Part shown: one piece after another, positions 44,483 through 53,834 of the stretch | How positions within the stretch are numbered: position 1 is the stretch's first letter | Layout of the letters: each line of letters begins with the position of its first letter | DNA from: Bacillota bacterium | GTDB taxonomy: Bacteria > Bacillota > Clostridia > Lachnospirales > Lachnospiraceae | Reading direction: 5' to 3' | Assembly: GCA_023407575.1 (NCBI GenBank) | Contig: JAEYLX010000075.1 | Span: 248,001-312,000, forward strand | DNA length: 64,000 bases | The notes under the pieces: model-generated | What the model saw: only the letters and a program-made list of their open reading frames with translations | What the model was told of the DNA's origin: nothing | Databases searched by the model: none | Program-made: the position numbers and the translations under genes

Positions 44483-45844
44483 TTATGATACAGTAACTAA
44501 GTTTCTCTCCTGCTCTACTGCTGCTTGCGCAAGTAAATTAAGATAGTTCCAGGGACGATCAAAGTGTGGTTGGAAAAAGAAATCCACATAAGCCAGATCC
44601 TCAATGGTCATGTGATTTTGAATCGCTAAAGACAGAGTATTTGCAGATTGGGTAATATCATATTTAGACATTACCTGCCCTCCTACAATGCGATTAGTTC
44701 CAACTTCATAAACCAACTGCATCAAAACCTCCTGTGTGGTTGGCATGAATTCCGGTCTGTAATTATCTTTAACAAGTACCGAACGGACATTTAATCCGAA
44801 TGCTGGTGCACTACCGACCGTAACTCCAGTGGAGCCAATATTATAGCCAAATAAAAGTAAACCCGAGGTCGACTGTGTTCCTCTGTATTTTACTGTGGGT
44901 TCCTTAATATTCTTACCAATTAACATACCCATACGAACAGCATTGGTAGCAAGCGGAATGTATGCCTGCCCATGATTCGGATTATAATGCACCGCACAAC
45001 TGTCACCTGCTGCATAGATATCCTTATCACTGGTTCTCATATACTCATCCACAATGATTGCACCGTTTGGCAGCATATCTACCTTGCCCTTTAATAATTC
45101 ATTGTTCGGTCTGAAACCAACACATAGGATTACTAAATCTGCTTCGTATTCTCCAATCGTAGTTACTACACTGGTAACTTTACCCTCTTCATCTGCCTTA
45201 AAGCTCTGTACCGCTTGATCAAGGGCCAACGTTACTCCTCTATCTATTAAGTCCTGTTCGAGTACATCGGTAAACTCTTTATCCAGATACTTATTAAGAA
45301 TTCGATCTAGCCCGTCAATTAGTGTTACCTTTTTCCCGGATTCATGAAAGGCTTCCACGAGTTCAATTCCAATATATCCACCACCTACTACTACAATTCG
45401 TTTTGCGGAGCATGCACTTTCAATGATTGCCTTCGCCTGCTCATAGTTCTTACAAAGCAAAACATTCTTATTGTCAATGCCCGGAATTGGCGGAAGGATT
45501 GGCCAGGAACCTGTTGTATTTACTAATTTATCGTAGGATTCCTCAATTATTTTTCCGGTAACAAGATCTTCCGCAATCACTTTCTTACCTGTCGCATCTA
45601 TACTTTTTACATTATGACGCATCTTTATGGTAGCCCCCAGCTTTGCCAGTTCCTCTGGATTGGAATAGAATAAGGACGCTGCATCCTTAACTACACCACC
45701 AACATATAGTGCTATTCCACAGGACAAAAAGGATATATTATCATTACGCTCAAAAACAGTGATTTTAGCTTTTGGATCTTCTTTTAATATTGTTTTTACT
45801 GCACTGGTACCTGCATGTGTACAACCTATTACTATTACTTTCAT
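44483..45844 (-). CDS. NADH oxidase / CoA-disulfide reductase-family flavoprotein
   Basis: A 453-residue enzyme: FAD loop VIVIGCTHAGTSAVK, active redox C42 in SFLSCGIALYVGG, NAD loop IVVVGGGYIGIELVEAF, and DIYAAGDSCAVHYNP. The single Cys and length fit water-forming NADH oxidase (Nox-2) or CoA-disulfide reductase. Oxygen defence in an anaerobe is the likely role. ATG 45844 is preceded by AAAGGAAGGTTAATGAT. It is monocistronic by context, diverging from a TetR gene. Confidence 0.87.
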   Translation of the reverse strand: MKVIVIGCTHAGTSAVKTILKEDPKAKITVFERNDNISFLSCGIALYVGGVVKDAASLFYSNPEELAKLGATIKMRHNVKSIDATGKKVIAEDLVTGKIIEESYDKLVNTTGSWPILPPIPGIDNKNVLLCKNYEQAKAIIESACSAKRIVVVGGGYIGIELVEAFHESGKKVTLIDGLDRILNKYLDKEFTDVLEQDLIDRGVTLALDQAVQSFKADEEGKVTSVVTTIGEYEADLVILCVGFRPNNELLKGKVDMLPNGAIIVDEYMRTSDKDIYAAGDSCAVHYNPNHGQAYIPLATNAVRMGMLIGKNIKEPTVKYRGTQSTSGLLLFGYNIGSTGVTVGSAPAFGLNVRSVLVKDNYRPEFMPTTQEVLMQLVYEVGTNRIVGGQVMSKYDITQSANTLSLAIQNHMTIEDLAYVDFFFQPHFDRPWNYLNLLAQAAVEQERNLVTVS

Positions 45845-46293
45845 ATCATTAACCTTCCTTTCTAGGTGCCGGTAACCTTGGGTTACTAGCATATAGGTTA
45901 ACAGCGAATTATATAAGCAATTCACTTTGTGAAATAATCTACATTCCACCCTAACCTTTTATCTCAATCTGTTTCTTCTAGCTGATTATTTCTATGGATA
46001 TTATCTTTATAATATGAATTTTAGTTGCTTAAAATAACAGTAATCGTTACTATTATAGGTCGATTATATAATATTCATGCATTATTTCATATAGTAAATT
46101 TTCATAGTAATTGATTGAATACACTAATTCATTTTATACAACATTGCCTGACTCAAAATAATTTTTTCAAATCTCCTTAAAATGGAATCCATCGACTTAA
46201 AACATAATATTTACTCTTATTTTGTTGATAGAATTTTCTTGCCAAAAAATAATATAAGGGTTAATATGAACATAGTTCACTAAAGGAGATTTT
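45845..46293. other. Divergent AT-rich intergenic region
   Basis: A 449-bp gap between the NADH oxidase-like gene and the TetR gene. Its right end holds the TetR promoter and operator (46239-46279). The rest is AT-rich with no credible ORF and no strong repeat. Confidence 0.5.
46239..46279 (+). promoter_or_regulatory. TetR promoter with operator 1
   Basis: -35 TTGCCA (46239-46244), 17-bp spacer, -10 TAATAT (46262-46267), then TGAACATAGTTCA (46267-46279), a dyad TGAAC-N3-GTTCA at the expected transcription start. The same dyad recurs before the MFS gene at 46899. Confidence 0.65.
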
Positions 46294-46854
46294 ATGCCAA
46301 AAATATACGATGATTTAAAAGAAACAATTGTTGTTAAAGCGAAAATGATAATTGTTTCAAAGGGGTACAGTAAATTAAATATGCGTGAAGTAGCTAAAGC
46401 CTCCGGGATTGCAGTCGGTACTGTTTATAATTATTTTCCCACAAAGGATAGCTTAATGTCGGAGCTAATGTACCGATATTGGCTAGAATTCATAGTAGCA
46501 ATACATAAGACACAACAAGAAGATTGCGAATTGTTTGTTAAATTCAAAAAAATCTATCAGCTTCTGGAATCCTTTTTAGATACCTTTAAAGATACTTGGA
46601 TAAAGCTTAATGGTGTTGAAAAGGGAATGACAAAGGAACATTATAAGCAAAAACAGGAAGTAGTTGACATGTTTGTAGCTATCCTGGAAGAAGCCATTAA
46701 AAAGCATAAAGCAGAAAATTACAGCACTTTAAAGCCAGAAATTAATGATCTTGAACTGGCAAGTTTTATAGTGCAGAATTTTATGTTGATTGCTCAATTA
46801 AAGCAATTTAAATATGATACCTTTGAATTAATTTTGAAAAGCTATTTCTTGTAG
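46294..46854 (+). CDS. TetR-family regulator of the adjacent efflux gene
   Basis: A 186-residue regulator: HTH region AKMIIVSKGYSKLNMREVAK, ASGIAVGTVYNYFPTKDSL, then a helical ligand-binding domain. AAAGGAGATTTT precedes the ATG. Two matching dyads flank it, at its own promoter and just before the MFS gene, so it probably represses both. Confidence 0.9.
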   Translation: MPKIYDDLKETIVVKAKMIIVSKGYSKLNMREVAKASGIAVGTVYNYFPTKDSLMSELMYRYWLEFIVAIHKTQQEDCELFVKFKKIYQLLESFLDTFKDTWIKLNGVEKGMTKEHYKQKQEVVDMFVAILEEAIKKHKAENYSTLKPEINDLELASFIVQNFMLIAQLKQFKYDTFELILKSYFL

Positions 46855-46898
46855 TCAGTCGCCAAAGTAGGAGAACTATCAATTTTTTTAATATTAAA

Positions 46899-46911
46899 TG
46901 AACATCGTTCA
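46899..46911. promoter_or_regulatory. TetR operator 2
   Basis: TGAACATCGTTCA, dyad TGAAC-N3-GTTCA, differing from operator 1 only in the centre. It lies 13 bp before the MFS start codon, where it could block transcription passing from the regulator gene. Confidence 0.65.
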
Positions 46912-46924
46912 GAAAGAAGGTTAT

Positions 46925-48577
46925 ATGATGCAAAAAAAGCATACTACATTAATTTTAGTCTTGTTTTTATTGGGGATTTTCATGGGGGCCATCGATAATG
47001 GAATTGTTTCTCCTGCCAGAGAGATTATTCAGAACAGTTTTTCCGTGTCAAAAGGGACAGGAGCTTGGATGATTACCATCTATACTTTGGTTTACGCTGT
47101 CTCTATGCCAATCAGCTCAAAATTATCCGATACTATTGGCAGAAAGAAAATGTACATCTTCGGAATTGTAATTTTTGGAATAGGCTCTGCTCTCTGTGGT
47201 TTCAGTAATTTTTATGGAAACTTTACTTTTTTCCTAATTGCCAGAGTTATTCAGGCAATTGGTGCAGGCGGTATTCTCCCAATCGCAACTACCGTAATTG
47301 GTCAATCCTTTCCTCCTGAAAAAAGAGGTACTGCCCTTGGGCTTGTGGGTGCTGTATATGGTGTGGCAACCATTGTGGGACCAACCCTTGGAAGTACATT
47401 GATTGATATTGCTGGCTTGGAACACTGGGGTGTTATCTTCTTTATTAATGTGCCAATTTGCATTGTAACATTATTCTTATCAACCGTGATGGAGGAATCA
47501 AAAACCACAAGAAAGAATCCATTAGACATTGCAGGAGCCTTAGTCCTTGCAGCTATGATTGCCAGCTTATTATATGCTCTGACAAATATGGACTTTTTCC
47601 ATATCCTTAGCAGCTTACAGCAATTAAAGGTATACCCCTTCCTTCTTGTATTCCTAGTGCTGATTCCTATCTTTATCCTGGTAGAGAAAAGGGCGGCAGA
47701 CCCTGTTTTATCCATCAAATACTTTAAAAATCGTGAGATTGTTACCATCTTCCTTATTGCTTTTATTATAGGAATCGGTATGATGGGTATGGTGTATATG
47801 CCTCAATTTGCAGAAAATACGTTGAAATTAAAAAGCGGGTCGGGTGGTTATCTGGTCACTTTACTTGCTGTATTTTCCGGTATTGCAGCTCCTCTTAGCG
47901 GAAAGCTTCTTGATAAAAAAGGTGCAAAGCTTGTACTTATCCTTGGCTTTTCGTGTACTGTGGCAGGTACTCTGCTTTTAGGCTTTATTGCTGCTAAAGC
48001 TTTAACTTTTATCACCGTTTTAATCGGGCTAGCTTTCATGGGCTTCGGGGTTGGATTTACTATGGGACCACCACTGAATTACCTTATTCTTGGAGCCGTA
48101 AAGGAAGAAGAAGGTGCTACAGCTCTTGCAACCATGTCCTTAGTACGCTCGATCGGAGTAACAATTTCTCCAAGCTTTATGATTGGGTTTATTGTTGATG
48201 CCAGTAAGAATATTCAAACCGAACTATTGCAAACCTTACAAACAGGTTTTACACAGGCTGGTGGTGGAGATATGATGGCTACCATGAGTACGAACGGCTC
48301 TGACAGTAGTGTGAGTTTATTTGCATCGCTACAAAATGCAGATGTAACGACCATAGTAAGTCAGCTGACGGATATTTTTAAGATAATTTTACCGGAGAAT
48401 GTTCAGCCCTATGTATTACCAGCACTGAGCAACATGGCTGCTGATATTGAAAAGACCTTTCAAAGTGTTTTGAATCAAGGTTATACACATATGTTTCTTG
48501 CTTCTGCTATTATTGCAGCAGCTGGAATTATTGTATCCCTCCTGTTGAAGAAGAAACAAACAATTACGAAAGAATAA
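46925..48577 (+). CDS. MFS multidrug efflux transporter, DHA2 (EmrB/QacA) type
   Basis: A 550-residue protein with 14 expected helices. Motif A reads SSKLSDTIGRKKMYIFG; motif C-like GPTLGSTLIDIAG follows helix 5. A long loop of about 95 residues before the last helix (from QTELLQTLQTGFTQ to NQGYTHMFL) is a feature of some DHA2 pumps. I chose ATG 46925, since AGAAGGTTAT precedes it; a frame from 46898 begins on the operator. It exports drugs or toxic metabolites by proton exchange; the ligand is unknown. Confidence 0.9.
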   Translation: MMQKKHTTLILVLFLLGIFMGAIDNGIVSPAREIIQNSFSVSKGTGAWMITIYTLVYAVSMPISSKLSDTIGRKKMYIFGIVIFGIGSALCGFSNFYGNFTFFLIARVIQAIGAGGILPIATTVIGQSFPPEKRGTALGLVGAVYGVATIVGPTLGSTLIDIAGLEHWGVIFFINVPICIVTLFLSTVMEESKTTRKNPLDIAGALVLAAMIASLLYALTNMDFFHILSSLQQLKVYPFLLVFLVLIPIFILVEKRAADPVLSIKYFKNREIVTIFLIAFIIGIGMMGMVYMPQFAENTLKLKSGSGGYLVTLLAVFSGIAAPLSGKLLDKKGAKLVLILGFSCTVAGTLLLGFIAAKALTFITVLIGLAFMGFGVGFTMGPPLNYLILGAVKEEEGATALATMSLVRSIGVTISPSFMIGFIVDASKNIQTELLQTLQTGFTQAGGGDMMATMSTNGSDSSVSLFASLQNADVTTIVSQLTDIFKIILPENVQPYVLPALSNMAADIEKTFQSVLNQGYTHMFLASAIIAAAGIIVSLLLKKKQTITKE

Positions 48578-48607
48578 TCTCCCAAACCATTCATTTTTCG
48601 AGTTTAT

Positions 48608-48664
48608 TTGACACCATTCTTATATCTAGGCATATCTTAATATTAGAAACGTGTTTCTAATATT
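48608..48664 (+). promoter_or_regulatory. Promoter and perfect dyad operator before the Cys/Arg peptide gene
   Basis: -35 TTGACA (48608-48613), 17-bp spacer, -10-like CATATC (48631-48636), then AATATTAGAAAC-GT-GTTTCTAATATT (48639-48664; arms given separately), a perfect 12-bp dyad. Ribosome site AAGGAG begins at 48670. Confidence 0.65.
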
Positions 48665-48683
48665 ATAATAAGGAGTGATCATT

Positions 48684-48746
48684 GTGTGTTGCTGTCGTAG
48701 ACGTAGATGTTGCTGCCATAGAAGAAGGAGATGCTGTGGCTTTTAG
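48684..48746 (+). CDS. Tiny Cys/Arg-rich peptide
   Basis: Twenty residues: MCCCRRRRCCCHRRRRCCGF, from GTG 48684 to TAG. Eight Cys, one His and eight Arg alternate in blocks. AAGGAG lies eight bases upstream of the GTG, and a promoter and perfect dyad precede it. The Arg codons are mixed (CGT, AGA, AGG), so this is not simple DNA repetition. No family is recognised. Possible metal, heme or nucleic-acid binding is a guess from composition. It stands after the MFS gene but has its own promoter. Confidence 0.55.
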   Translation: MCCCRRRRCCCHRRRRCCGF

Positions 48747-48832
48747 TTTTTGCTAAACAAGCTTTGTTTAAATGCACTAAATTATTATAAATACAATCCT
48801 ACTATATTACTTTCTATAAATCGCAAAATAAC

Positions 48833-48936
48833 AGAAAGCACCGCTGAATTACTATAAGCCCTTCCAAGTGTATCCATTTATCTATTTAAACGGTATATTT
48901 GAAAGGCTCAGTCATTCAGGGTGCTTTTCTTGATTT
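48833..48936 (+). terminator. Long hairpin terminator
   Basis: AGAAAGCACC-G-CTGAAT (48833-48849) pairs with ATTCAG-G-GTGCTTTTCT (48914-48930), with an inner imperfect stem (AAGCCCTTCCAAG against TTTGAAAGGCT), followed by TGATTTTTTC. It ends rightward transcripts before the opposing aguB gene. Confidence 0.7.
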
Positions 48937-48983
48937 TTTCTATCTATCATTGATTTATAGCAATCATAATACATAAGTACCTA

Positions 48984-49856
48984 TTATTTCACTACGCCGT
49001 CATAGGTTAGTATTGCTTTATAAAGCTCCGGCCTGCGATCTCTAAAAATTCCCCATTCAATTCGCTGTTCCGCAATTGCATCCAGGTCAAATTCAGCCAC
49101 AAGGACAGTTTCTTCAAAACGATCTGCTTCCGCTATCTTCTCTCCGGTTGCATTAGTAATAAAGGAAGAACCATAGAATTTAATAGTTGAATCTTCAATT
49201 TGCTCTGCTCCAACACGATTGGAAGCAACCACTGGAACCAGATTACAAGCCGAATGTCCAATCATGCAACGCTGCCAATGATCTTTTGAATCAACCTCGG
49301 GACTTTCCGGCTCCGAGCCGATGGCTGTCGGATAAAAGATTATCTCTGCACCCATTAATGCCATACATCTGGCTGCTTCCGGATACCATTGATCCCAACA
49401 GATACCAACTCCGATTGTTCCATATCTGGTTTTCCAAACCTTAAATCCTGTATCTCCTGGATTAAAATAGTATTTCTCTTCATATCCTGGTCCGTCAGGA
49501 ATATGACTCTTTCGATATACTCCTAATACCCCTCCATCCGCATCAATGACAGCAAGGGCGTTGTATCTTGCATTATTTTTCTTTTCATAAAAACTGATGG
49601 GAAGTACAACCTTAAGTTCTTTTGCAATCTCTTTAAAATGTGCAATCGCTCTATTCTCTTCTACTTCAGTTGCGAAATTATAAAATTCCGGTTTTTCCTT
49701 TTGGCAAAAATAAAGAGTTTCAAAAAGCTCCTGAATTAGGATAATCTGTGCGCCTTGTGCAGCTGCCTTTCTTACCAGACCCTCTGCCTTCTTAATATTT
49801 TCTTCTATCTGATTCGAGCAGCTCATCTGTGTCGCTGCAACTTTAACTAATCTCAC
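48984..49856 (-). CDS. aguB: N-carbamoylputrescine amidase
   Basis: A 290-residue nitrilase-fold amidase turning N-carbamoylputrescine into putrescine, CO2 and ammonia. Catalytic triad visible: E43 (LIQELFETLYF), K116 (YRKSHIPDGPGY) and C153 (GICWDQWYPEAAR). The YFCQ and KSHIPDGPGYEEKYYF forms are typical of AguB. It lies 23 bp after the aguA stop in the same direction, together giving agmatine to putrescine. Confidence 0.94.
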   Translation of the reverse strand: MRLVKVAATQMSCSNQIEENIKKAEGLVRKAAAQGAQIILIQELFETLYFCQKEKPEFYNFATEVEENRAIAHFKEIAKELKVVLPISFYEKKNNARYNALAVIDADGGVLGVYRKSHIPDGPGYEEKYYFNPGDTGFKVWKTRYGTIGVGICWDQWYPEAARCMALMGAEIIFYPTAIGSEPESPEVDSKDHWQRCMIGHSACNLVPVVASNRVGAEQIEDSTIKFYGSSFITNATGEKIAEADRFEETVLVAEFDLDAIAEQRIEWGIFRDRRPELYKAILTYDGVVK

Positions 49857-49879
49857 TTCATTCCCTCCTGCCTGTCCTA

Positions 49880-50905
49880 CTAACGAATTCCAGCTGGCAT
49901 CTGCTGAGTAATACAGTGAACATTACCGCCTTCTTTTATTAGTGCCATACCATCCACTGTTACAATTTTCCGCTCTGGAAATACTTGTTTTAATATTACT
50001 TCTGCTTGTTTATCCGTTTCGCTGGCATCTCCACCAAATACAGGTAATATGATACCGTTATTTACAAAGTAAAAGTTTAAATAACTAAGGGTTAAACGAA
50101 CCTCATTATAATATCTAATTGGTGGCTGCGGTATTTCAATGATTTGTAAGCTTCTGCTCTTAGCATCTGTTTCATTTTGTAAAATCTCTAGATTTTCCTG
50201 TGAGATCTTATAATTTGGATCACTTGGATCGTTACAGGTCTGAATTAGAATAACTCCTGGTTTTGCAAAGCAAGCTACATTATCCACATGTCCATCTGTC
50301 TCATCTCCGTCAAGGCCATGATTTAACCAAAGAGTTTTAGTAACATTAATATGTCTCATAACCTCTTTTTCAATTTCCTTCTGTGTTAGATGAGGGTTTC
50401 TATTTATATTAAGCAGACATTCTTTTGTGGTAAGTAAGGTGCCTTCTCCATCCACATGGATAGAACCACCTTCCAGTACAATGGGTGCATTTACATAAGG
50501 TACACTTAGATATTCCAGCACCTTAGGAGCTACTTCATTGTCCAGATCATAGGGTTTGAATCTTTCTCCCCAGGCATTAAATTTCCAGTTAATTGCGGAT
50601 AACTTTTTCTCGCTATTCCATAAAAAAGTAGGACCGTTATCCCTGCACCAAGCATCACTATGAGGTATCGCCAGAAGTTCTACAGCTGTATTACATAATT
50701 TTTTTGCATCCTCTATGGAATCCTCGTTCACAATCATGGTCACTTTTTCGAATTCTGAGATTGCATTTGCAACAGCTGCGTATCCTTTGCATACCTCATT
50801 ATAGTTCTCCGGCCAAACCAGTGATTTTCTCACCGGCCATTCAATTAATGTTCTTTCATGCGTCTCCCATTCAGCAGGCATATAATAATTCTGATTATCT
50901 TGCAT
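49880..50905 (-). CDS. aguA: Agmatine deiminase
   Basis: A 341-residue enzyme hydrolysing agmatine to N-carbamoylputrescine and ammonia. Motifs: MPAEWETHERTLIEWP, SDAWCRDNGPTFLW, LWLNHGLDGDETDGHVDN, and the catalytic C331 in KEGGNVHCITQQMPAG. Length is normal. Pairs with aguB downstream. No ornithine or putrescine carbamoyltransferase is nearby, so the pathway is the biosynthetic AguA-AguB type, not the energy-yielding AguBDAC type. Confidence 0.95.
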   Translation of the reverse strand: MQDNQNYYMPAEWETHERTLIEWPVRKSLVWPENYNEVCKGYAAVANAISEFEKVTMIVNEDSIEDAKKLCNTAVELLAIPHSDAWCRDNGPTFLWNSEKKLSAINWKFNAWGERFKPYDLDNEVAPKVLEYLSVPYVNAPIVLEGGSIHVDGEGTLLTTKECLLNINRNPHLTQKEIEKEVMRHINVTKTLWLNHGLDGDETDGHVDNVACFAKPGVILIQTCNDPSDPNYKISQENLEILQNETDAKSRSLQIIEIPQPPIRYYNEVRLTLSYLNFYFVNNGIILPVFGGDASETDKQAEVILKQVFPERKIVTVDGMALIKEGGNVHCITQQMPAGIR

Positions 50906-50972
50906 TTACAATCCTCTTTCTTCTATAAAATTGTAACAGTTCAGGCGTAAGACTGATTTTTCTTCACTACAT

Positions 50973-51968
50973 CTAACACCCAACCTCACAAATCCCCGAA
51001 GGTTCTTTAAAATAAATTGTTGAAGTTATTCCCTTTAGACCACCACTTTGCTGATCTATTTCGTATATTACAAGTTCTCCTGAAAACTGATTGCAAATCA
51101 TAAGATAGTTCGCATCCTTTGATATCAACATGTGTCTTGGATGTTTTCCGCCACAGGAAAATTCCTTTAACCATTTCAAGGTTCCTTCCGCTTCTACTTG
51201 AAATAGAGCGATGGTATCTGCACCACGATTGGCAGCATACAGATAATTATAATCTCCAGAAAAGCATAAGGTTGAACAATTACTAGATCCAATAAACTCT
51301 GGTGGCAAGGTCGATATTCTTTGCAGCAGCTGTTTCGTTATTATGGAGTACACAAATATCTCATTCGAATATTCTGTTATGATATAAAGCAAACTCTCAT
51401 CTTCGGAGTAGATTGCATGTCTTGGTCCAGTTCCTTTGGGTAAAGGAATCTGATCCTTATAAGTTAGATATCCCGCATCGATATCATAAAAGTAAACGAG
51501 GTCCAGCGCAATGTTTACCACTACCAGCTGTGTTTCCGCTCTATTTAAAAGAACACAGTGGGCTCTCGTAAGCTGCTCTGCATTTCCAAGGGATTGGACT
51601 TCCTGATGTAGGAGTTCTCCAAAGGAACTATCTTTGACTTGCACCGAGAATAGTGTTCCTGTTTCATAACAGGCACCTAAAAGGGCATTGTTCAAAGGAG
51701 AATAAGTGATATGGCACAAGCTTCCGCCATCAATTTTCTTTTGGTCCAAAAGTACATAGCCATTATCCACTCTTTGCATTAGATAAATTACAGCATAATC
51801 CCGCTCTTCGGTTATTGTAAAAAGATATCCCTCGTATTCACAAACAAAGCTAGCATTTACAATGGAGGAGTACCATTTTCTTTCCACCTGTCCCTTATGA
51901 TAAGAATAGAGAGCAAGTGTTTGTGAAGGATATTCTCCATAGCCCGACAATAAAAACTCCATTTTCAT
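50973..51968 (-). CDS. Lactonase-family beta-propeller protein (YkgB-like)
   Basis: A 331-residue protein of repeated beta-blade texture, as in 6-phosphogluconolactonase-type seven-bladed propellers. Landmarks: PLPKGTGPRHAIYSEDESLLYIITE, FSGDYNYLYAANRGADTIALF, SCGGKHPRHMLISKDANYLMICNQ and SGELVIYEID, with the GPRH and KHPRH repeats that mark the family. Substrate uncertain. It lies between aguA and the HAD gene, all leftward. Confidence 0.82.
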   Translation of the reverse strand: MKMEFLLSGYGEYPSQTLALYSYHKGQVERKWYSSIVNASFVCEYEGYLFTITEERDYAVIYLMQRVDNGYVLLDQKKIDGGSLCHITYSPLNNALLGACYETGTLFSVQVKDSSFGELLHQEVQSLGNAEQLTRAHCVLLNRAETQLVVVNIALDLVYFYDIDAGYLTYKDQIPLPKGTGPRHAIYSEDESLLYIITEYSNEIFVYSIITKQLLQRISTLPPEFIGSSNCSTLCFSGDYNYLYAANRGADTIALFQVEAEGTLKWLKEFSCGGKHPRHMLISKDANYLMICNQFSGELVIYEIDQQSGGLKGITSTIYFKEPSGICEVGC

Positions 51969-52051
51969 GTCCTCACACGATTTATATTTAGATAAATAAA
52001 ACGACTTGTCGTTTCTCTTTTCTCTGCCCTTAGTAATAGACTGTAACTCAA

Positions 52052-52747
52052 TTATTGTTCCAGTATCCTATACAGTTCTTTCAGACTTTTAATTTCATAA
52101 TCTATTTTAATATCTTCTGGCCTTTCAAAACCCTTTGGGTTAAACCAGCAGGTACTCAGTCCCGCGTTATTTCCACCCTTCATATCGGAAGATAATGAAT
52201 CCCCAATAATCATTGCCTGCTCAACATCAAAATCCTCAATTCTTTCAAAGCAATAATTAAAATATTCCTTCATGGGCTTTTGATATCCGGTTTCTTCAGA
52301 AACAAATATTTTCTTTACATATTGTTCAATTTTAGATTCTCTAAGCCTTCTGTATTGGGTTACAGTTACCCCGTTGGTAACGATATATAACTCAAAATTT
52401 TTCGAAAGCTCTATTACTGTCTCCAACGCATCCTCAACATAGACGTGCTGCATCCCTAATAATTCCTGATATTCATCCTCAAAGGCAATTCCGTCATTCT
52501 CAATTCCAAGCTCCTGAAATAAAAGGCCAAATCTTGAATAAATAACCGTATGACGATCCATTAAGCCTTGCTCATATTGTTTCCACAAGCCATGATTAAT
52601 TCTTTCATAGCGTTGCTTCACTTCATCATTCAGTTCATAACCATACTTTTCAAACGCTAGTCGAAGTGCCTCTTTTTCACAGGCTTGAAAATCCAATAAG
52701 GTATCATCTGTATCAAATAATAAAAACTTTATTGTGCTCATACTCAT
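52052..52747 (-). CDS. HAD hydrolase, YjjG-type 5'-nucleotidase
   Basis: A 231-residue phosphatase. Motif I FLLFDTDDTLLDF (nucleophile Asp), motif II IVTNGVT, motif III Lys in GYQKPMKEYF, motif IV AMIIGDSLSSDMKGG. The helical cap and TNG-VTVTQYRRL form fit the YjjG group, which acts on pyrimidine nucleotides. The start has GGGGGACAAC upstream of ATG. Confidence 0.88.
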   Translation of the reverse strand: MSMSTIKFLLFDTDDTLLDFQACEKEALRLAFEKYGYELNDEVKQRYERINHGLWKQYEQGLMDRHTVIYSRFGLLFQELGIENDGIAFEDEYQELLGMQHVYVEDALETVIELSKNFELYIVTNGVTVTQYRRLRESKIEQYVKKIFVSEETGYQKPMKEYFNYCFERIEDFDVEQAMIIGDSLSSDMKGGNNAGLSTCWFNPKGFERPEDIKIDYEIKSLKELYRILEQ

Positions 52748-52832
52748 GTTGTCCCCCTTGAAGATTTTTGCTTATAAATTATTGCTTAATATTATCCTAA
52801 TCTATTTTCTATAGTACCTTTGCGTACCAACA

Positions 52833-53810
52833 TTAACAAATACGTGGCAGACCTTCGCCATACAATACATCAATCTTTCTGCTTCCCTTAATGGCAGTAG
52901 TCATTACCACTCCTGCTCCCTCTGATATGGTACCAATAATAGCTGCATTTTGACCATATTTCTCTGCTCTCATGATTTCTAAGGCTTTCTCTCCTTGTCC
53001 CTGAGGTAGTATAGCAATTAACTTTCCCTCATTTGCCATATAGAGGGGATCTAGACCCAAGATATCACAAAAGCCTCTTACCTCTGCACTCACAGGTAAA
53101 GCTGTCTCTTCAATTGTAACCTTACAATTGGAATTCGATGCCACTTCACTTAATACTGTCCCCAGTCCACCCCTGGTAACATCCCGCATACAGTGAACAT
53201 CAATATTTTCTTCAAGAAGTCTTCTAACAATTCCATTTAATGGGGCACAATCACTTACAATCTGATTCTCTATTCCCATTCTCTTGGACATGATTGCCGC
53301 ATGATGCTCACCTAAATACCCCGATAAAAGGATTACATCACCTTTCTGACAATTAGAGATACTTACCCCTGATTTCAGTATTTCACCAATTCCAGAGGTG
53401 TTAATATAGACTCCACCTTTACCTTCAATCACCTTAGTATCACCTGCAACAATTCTGACATTTGCTTCTTTCGCAGCTGCTGCCATAGAACTTGCAATTG
53501 ATTCTAAGGTTTCAATTTCGGCTCCCTCTTCTATAATAAAACCGGCAGTCAGATATTTAGGTGTTGCTCCCATCATAGATAAATCATTCACTGTTCCACA
53601 CACAGCAAGCTTTCCAATATCTCCCCCTGGGAAAAATAACGGTGTCACCACAAAGGAATCTGTCGTATAGGCAATATTCCCATTTACCTGAAGCACAGCT
53701 GCATCCTCAAGCTTATTCAATATCTCATTATCAAAATGTTTCAGGAAAACCTCATTTATTAAATTGCCCGTCTGCTTACCGCCACTGCCATAGGACATAT
53801 CTATCTTCAT
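52833..53810 (-). CDS. hypE: Hydrogenase maturation protein HypE
   Basis: A 325-residue enzyme that dehydrates the thiocarboxamide made by HypF on its own C-terminal Cys to thiocyanate, source of the cyanide ligands. The chain ends in the diagnostic PRIC. AIR-synthase-like landmarks: MSYGSGGKQTGNLI, YTTDSFVVTPLFFPGGDIG and MRDVTRGGLGTVL. ATG 53810 follows AGGAGGTAGTT. Last gene of the hyp cluster. Confidence 0.96.
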   Translation of the reverse strand: MKIDMSYGSGGKQTGNLINEVFLKHFDNEILNKLEDAAVLQVNGNIAYTTDSFVVTPLFFPGGDIGKLAVCGTVNDLSMMGATPKYLTAGFIIEEGAEIETLESIASSMAAAAKEANVRIVAGDTKVIEGKGGVYINTSGIGEILKSGVSISNCQKGDVILLSGYLGEHHAAIMSKRMGIENQIVSDCAPLNGIVRRLLEENIDVHCMRDVTRGGLGTVLSEVASNSNCKVTIEETALPVSAEVRGFCDILGLDPLYMANEGKLIAILPQGQGEKALEIMRAEKYGQNAAIIGTISEGAGVVMTTAIKGSRKIDVLYGEGLPRIC

Positions 53811-53834
53811 AACTACCTCCTGTACTACCTTCAC

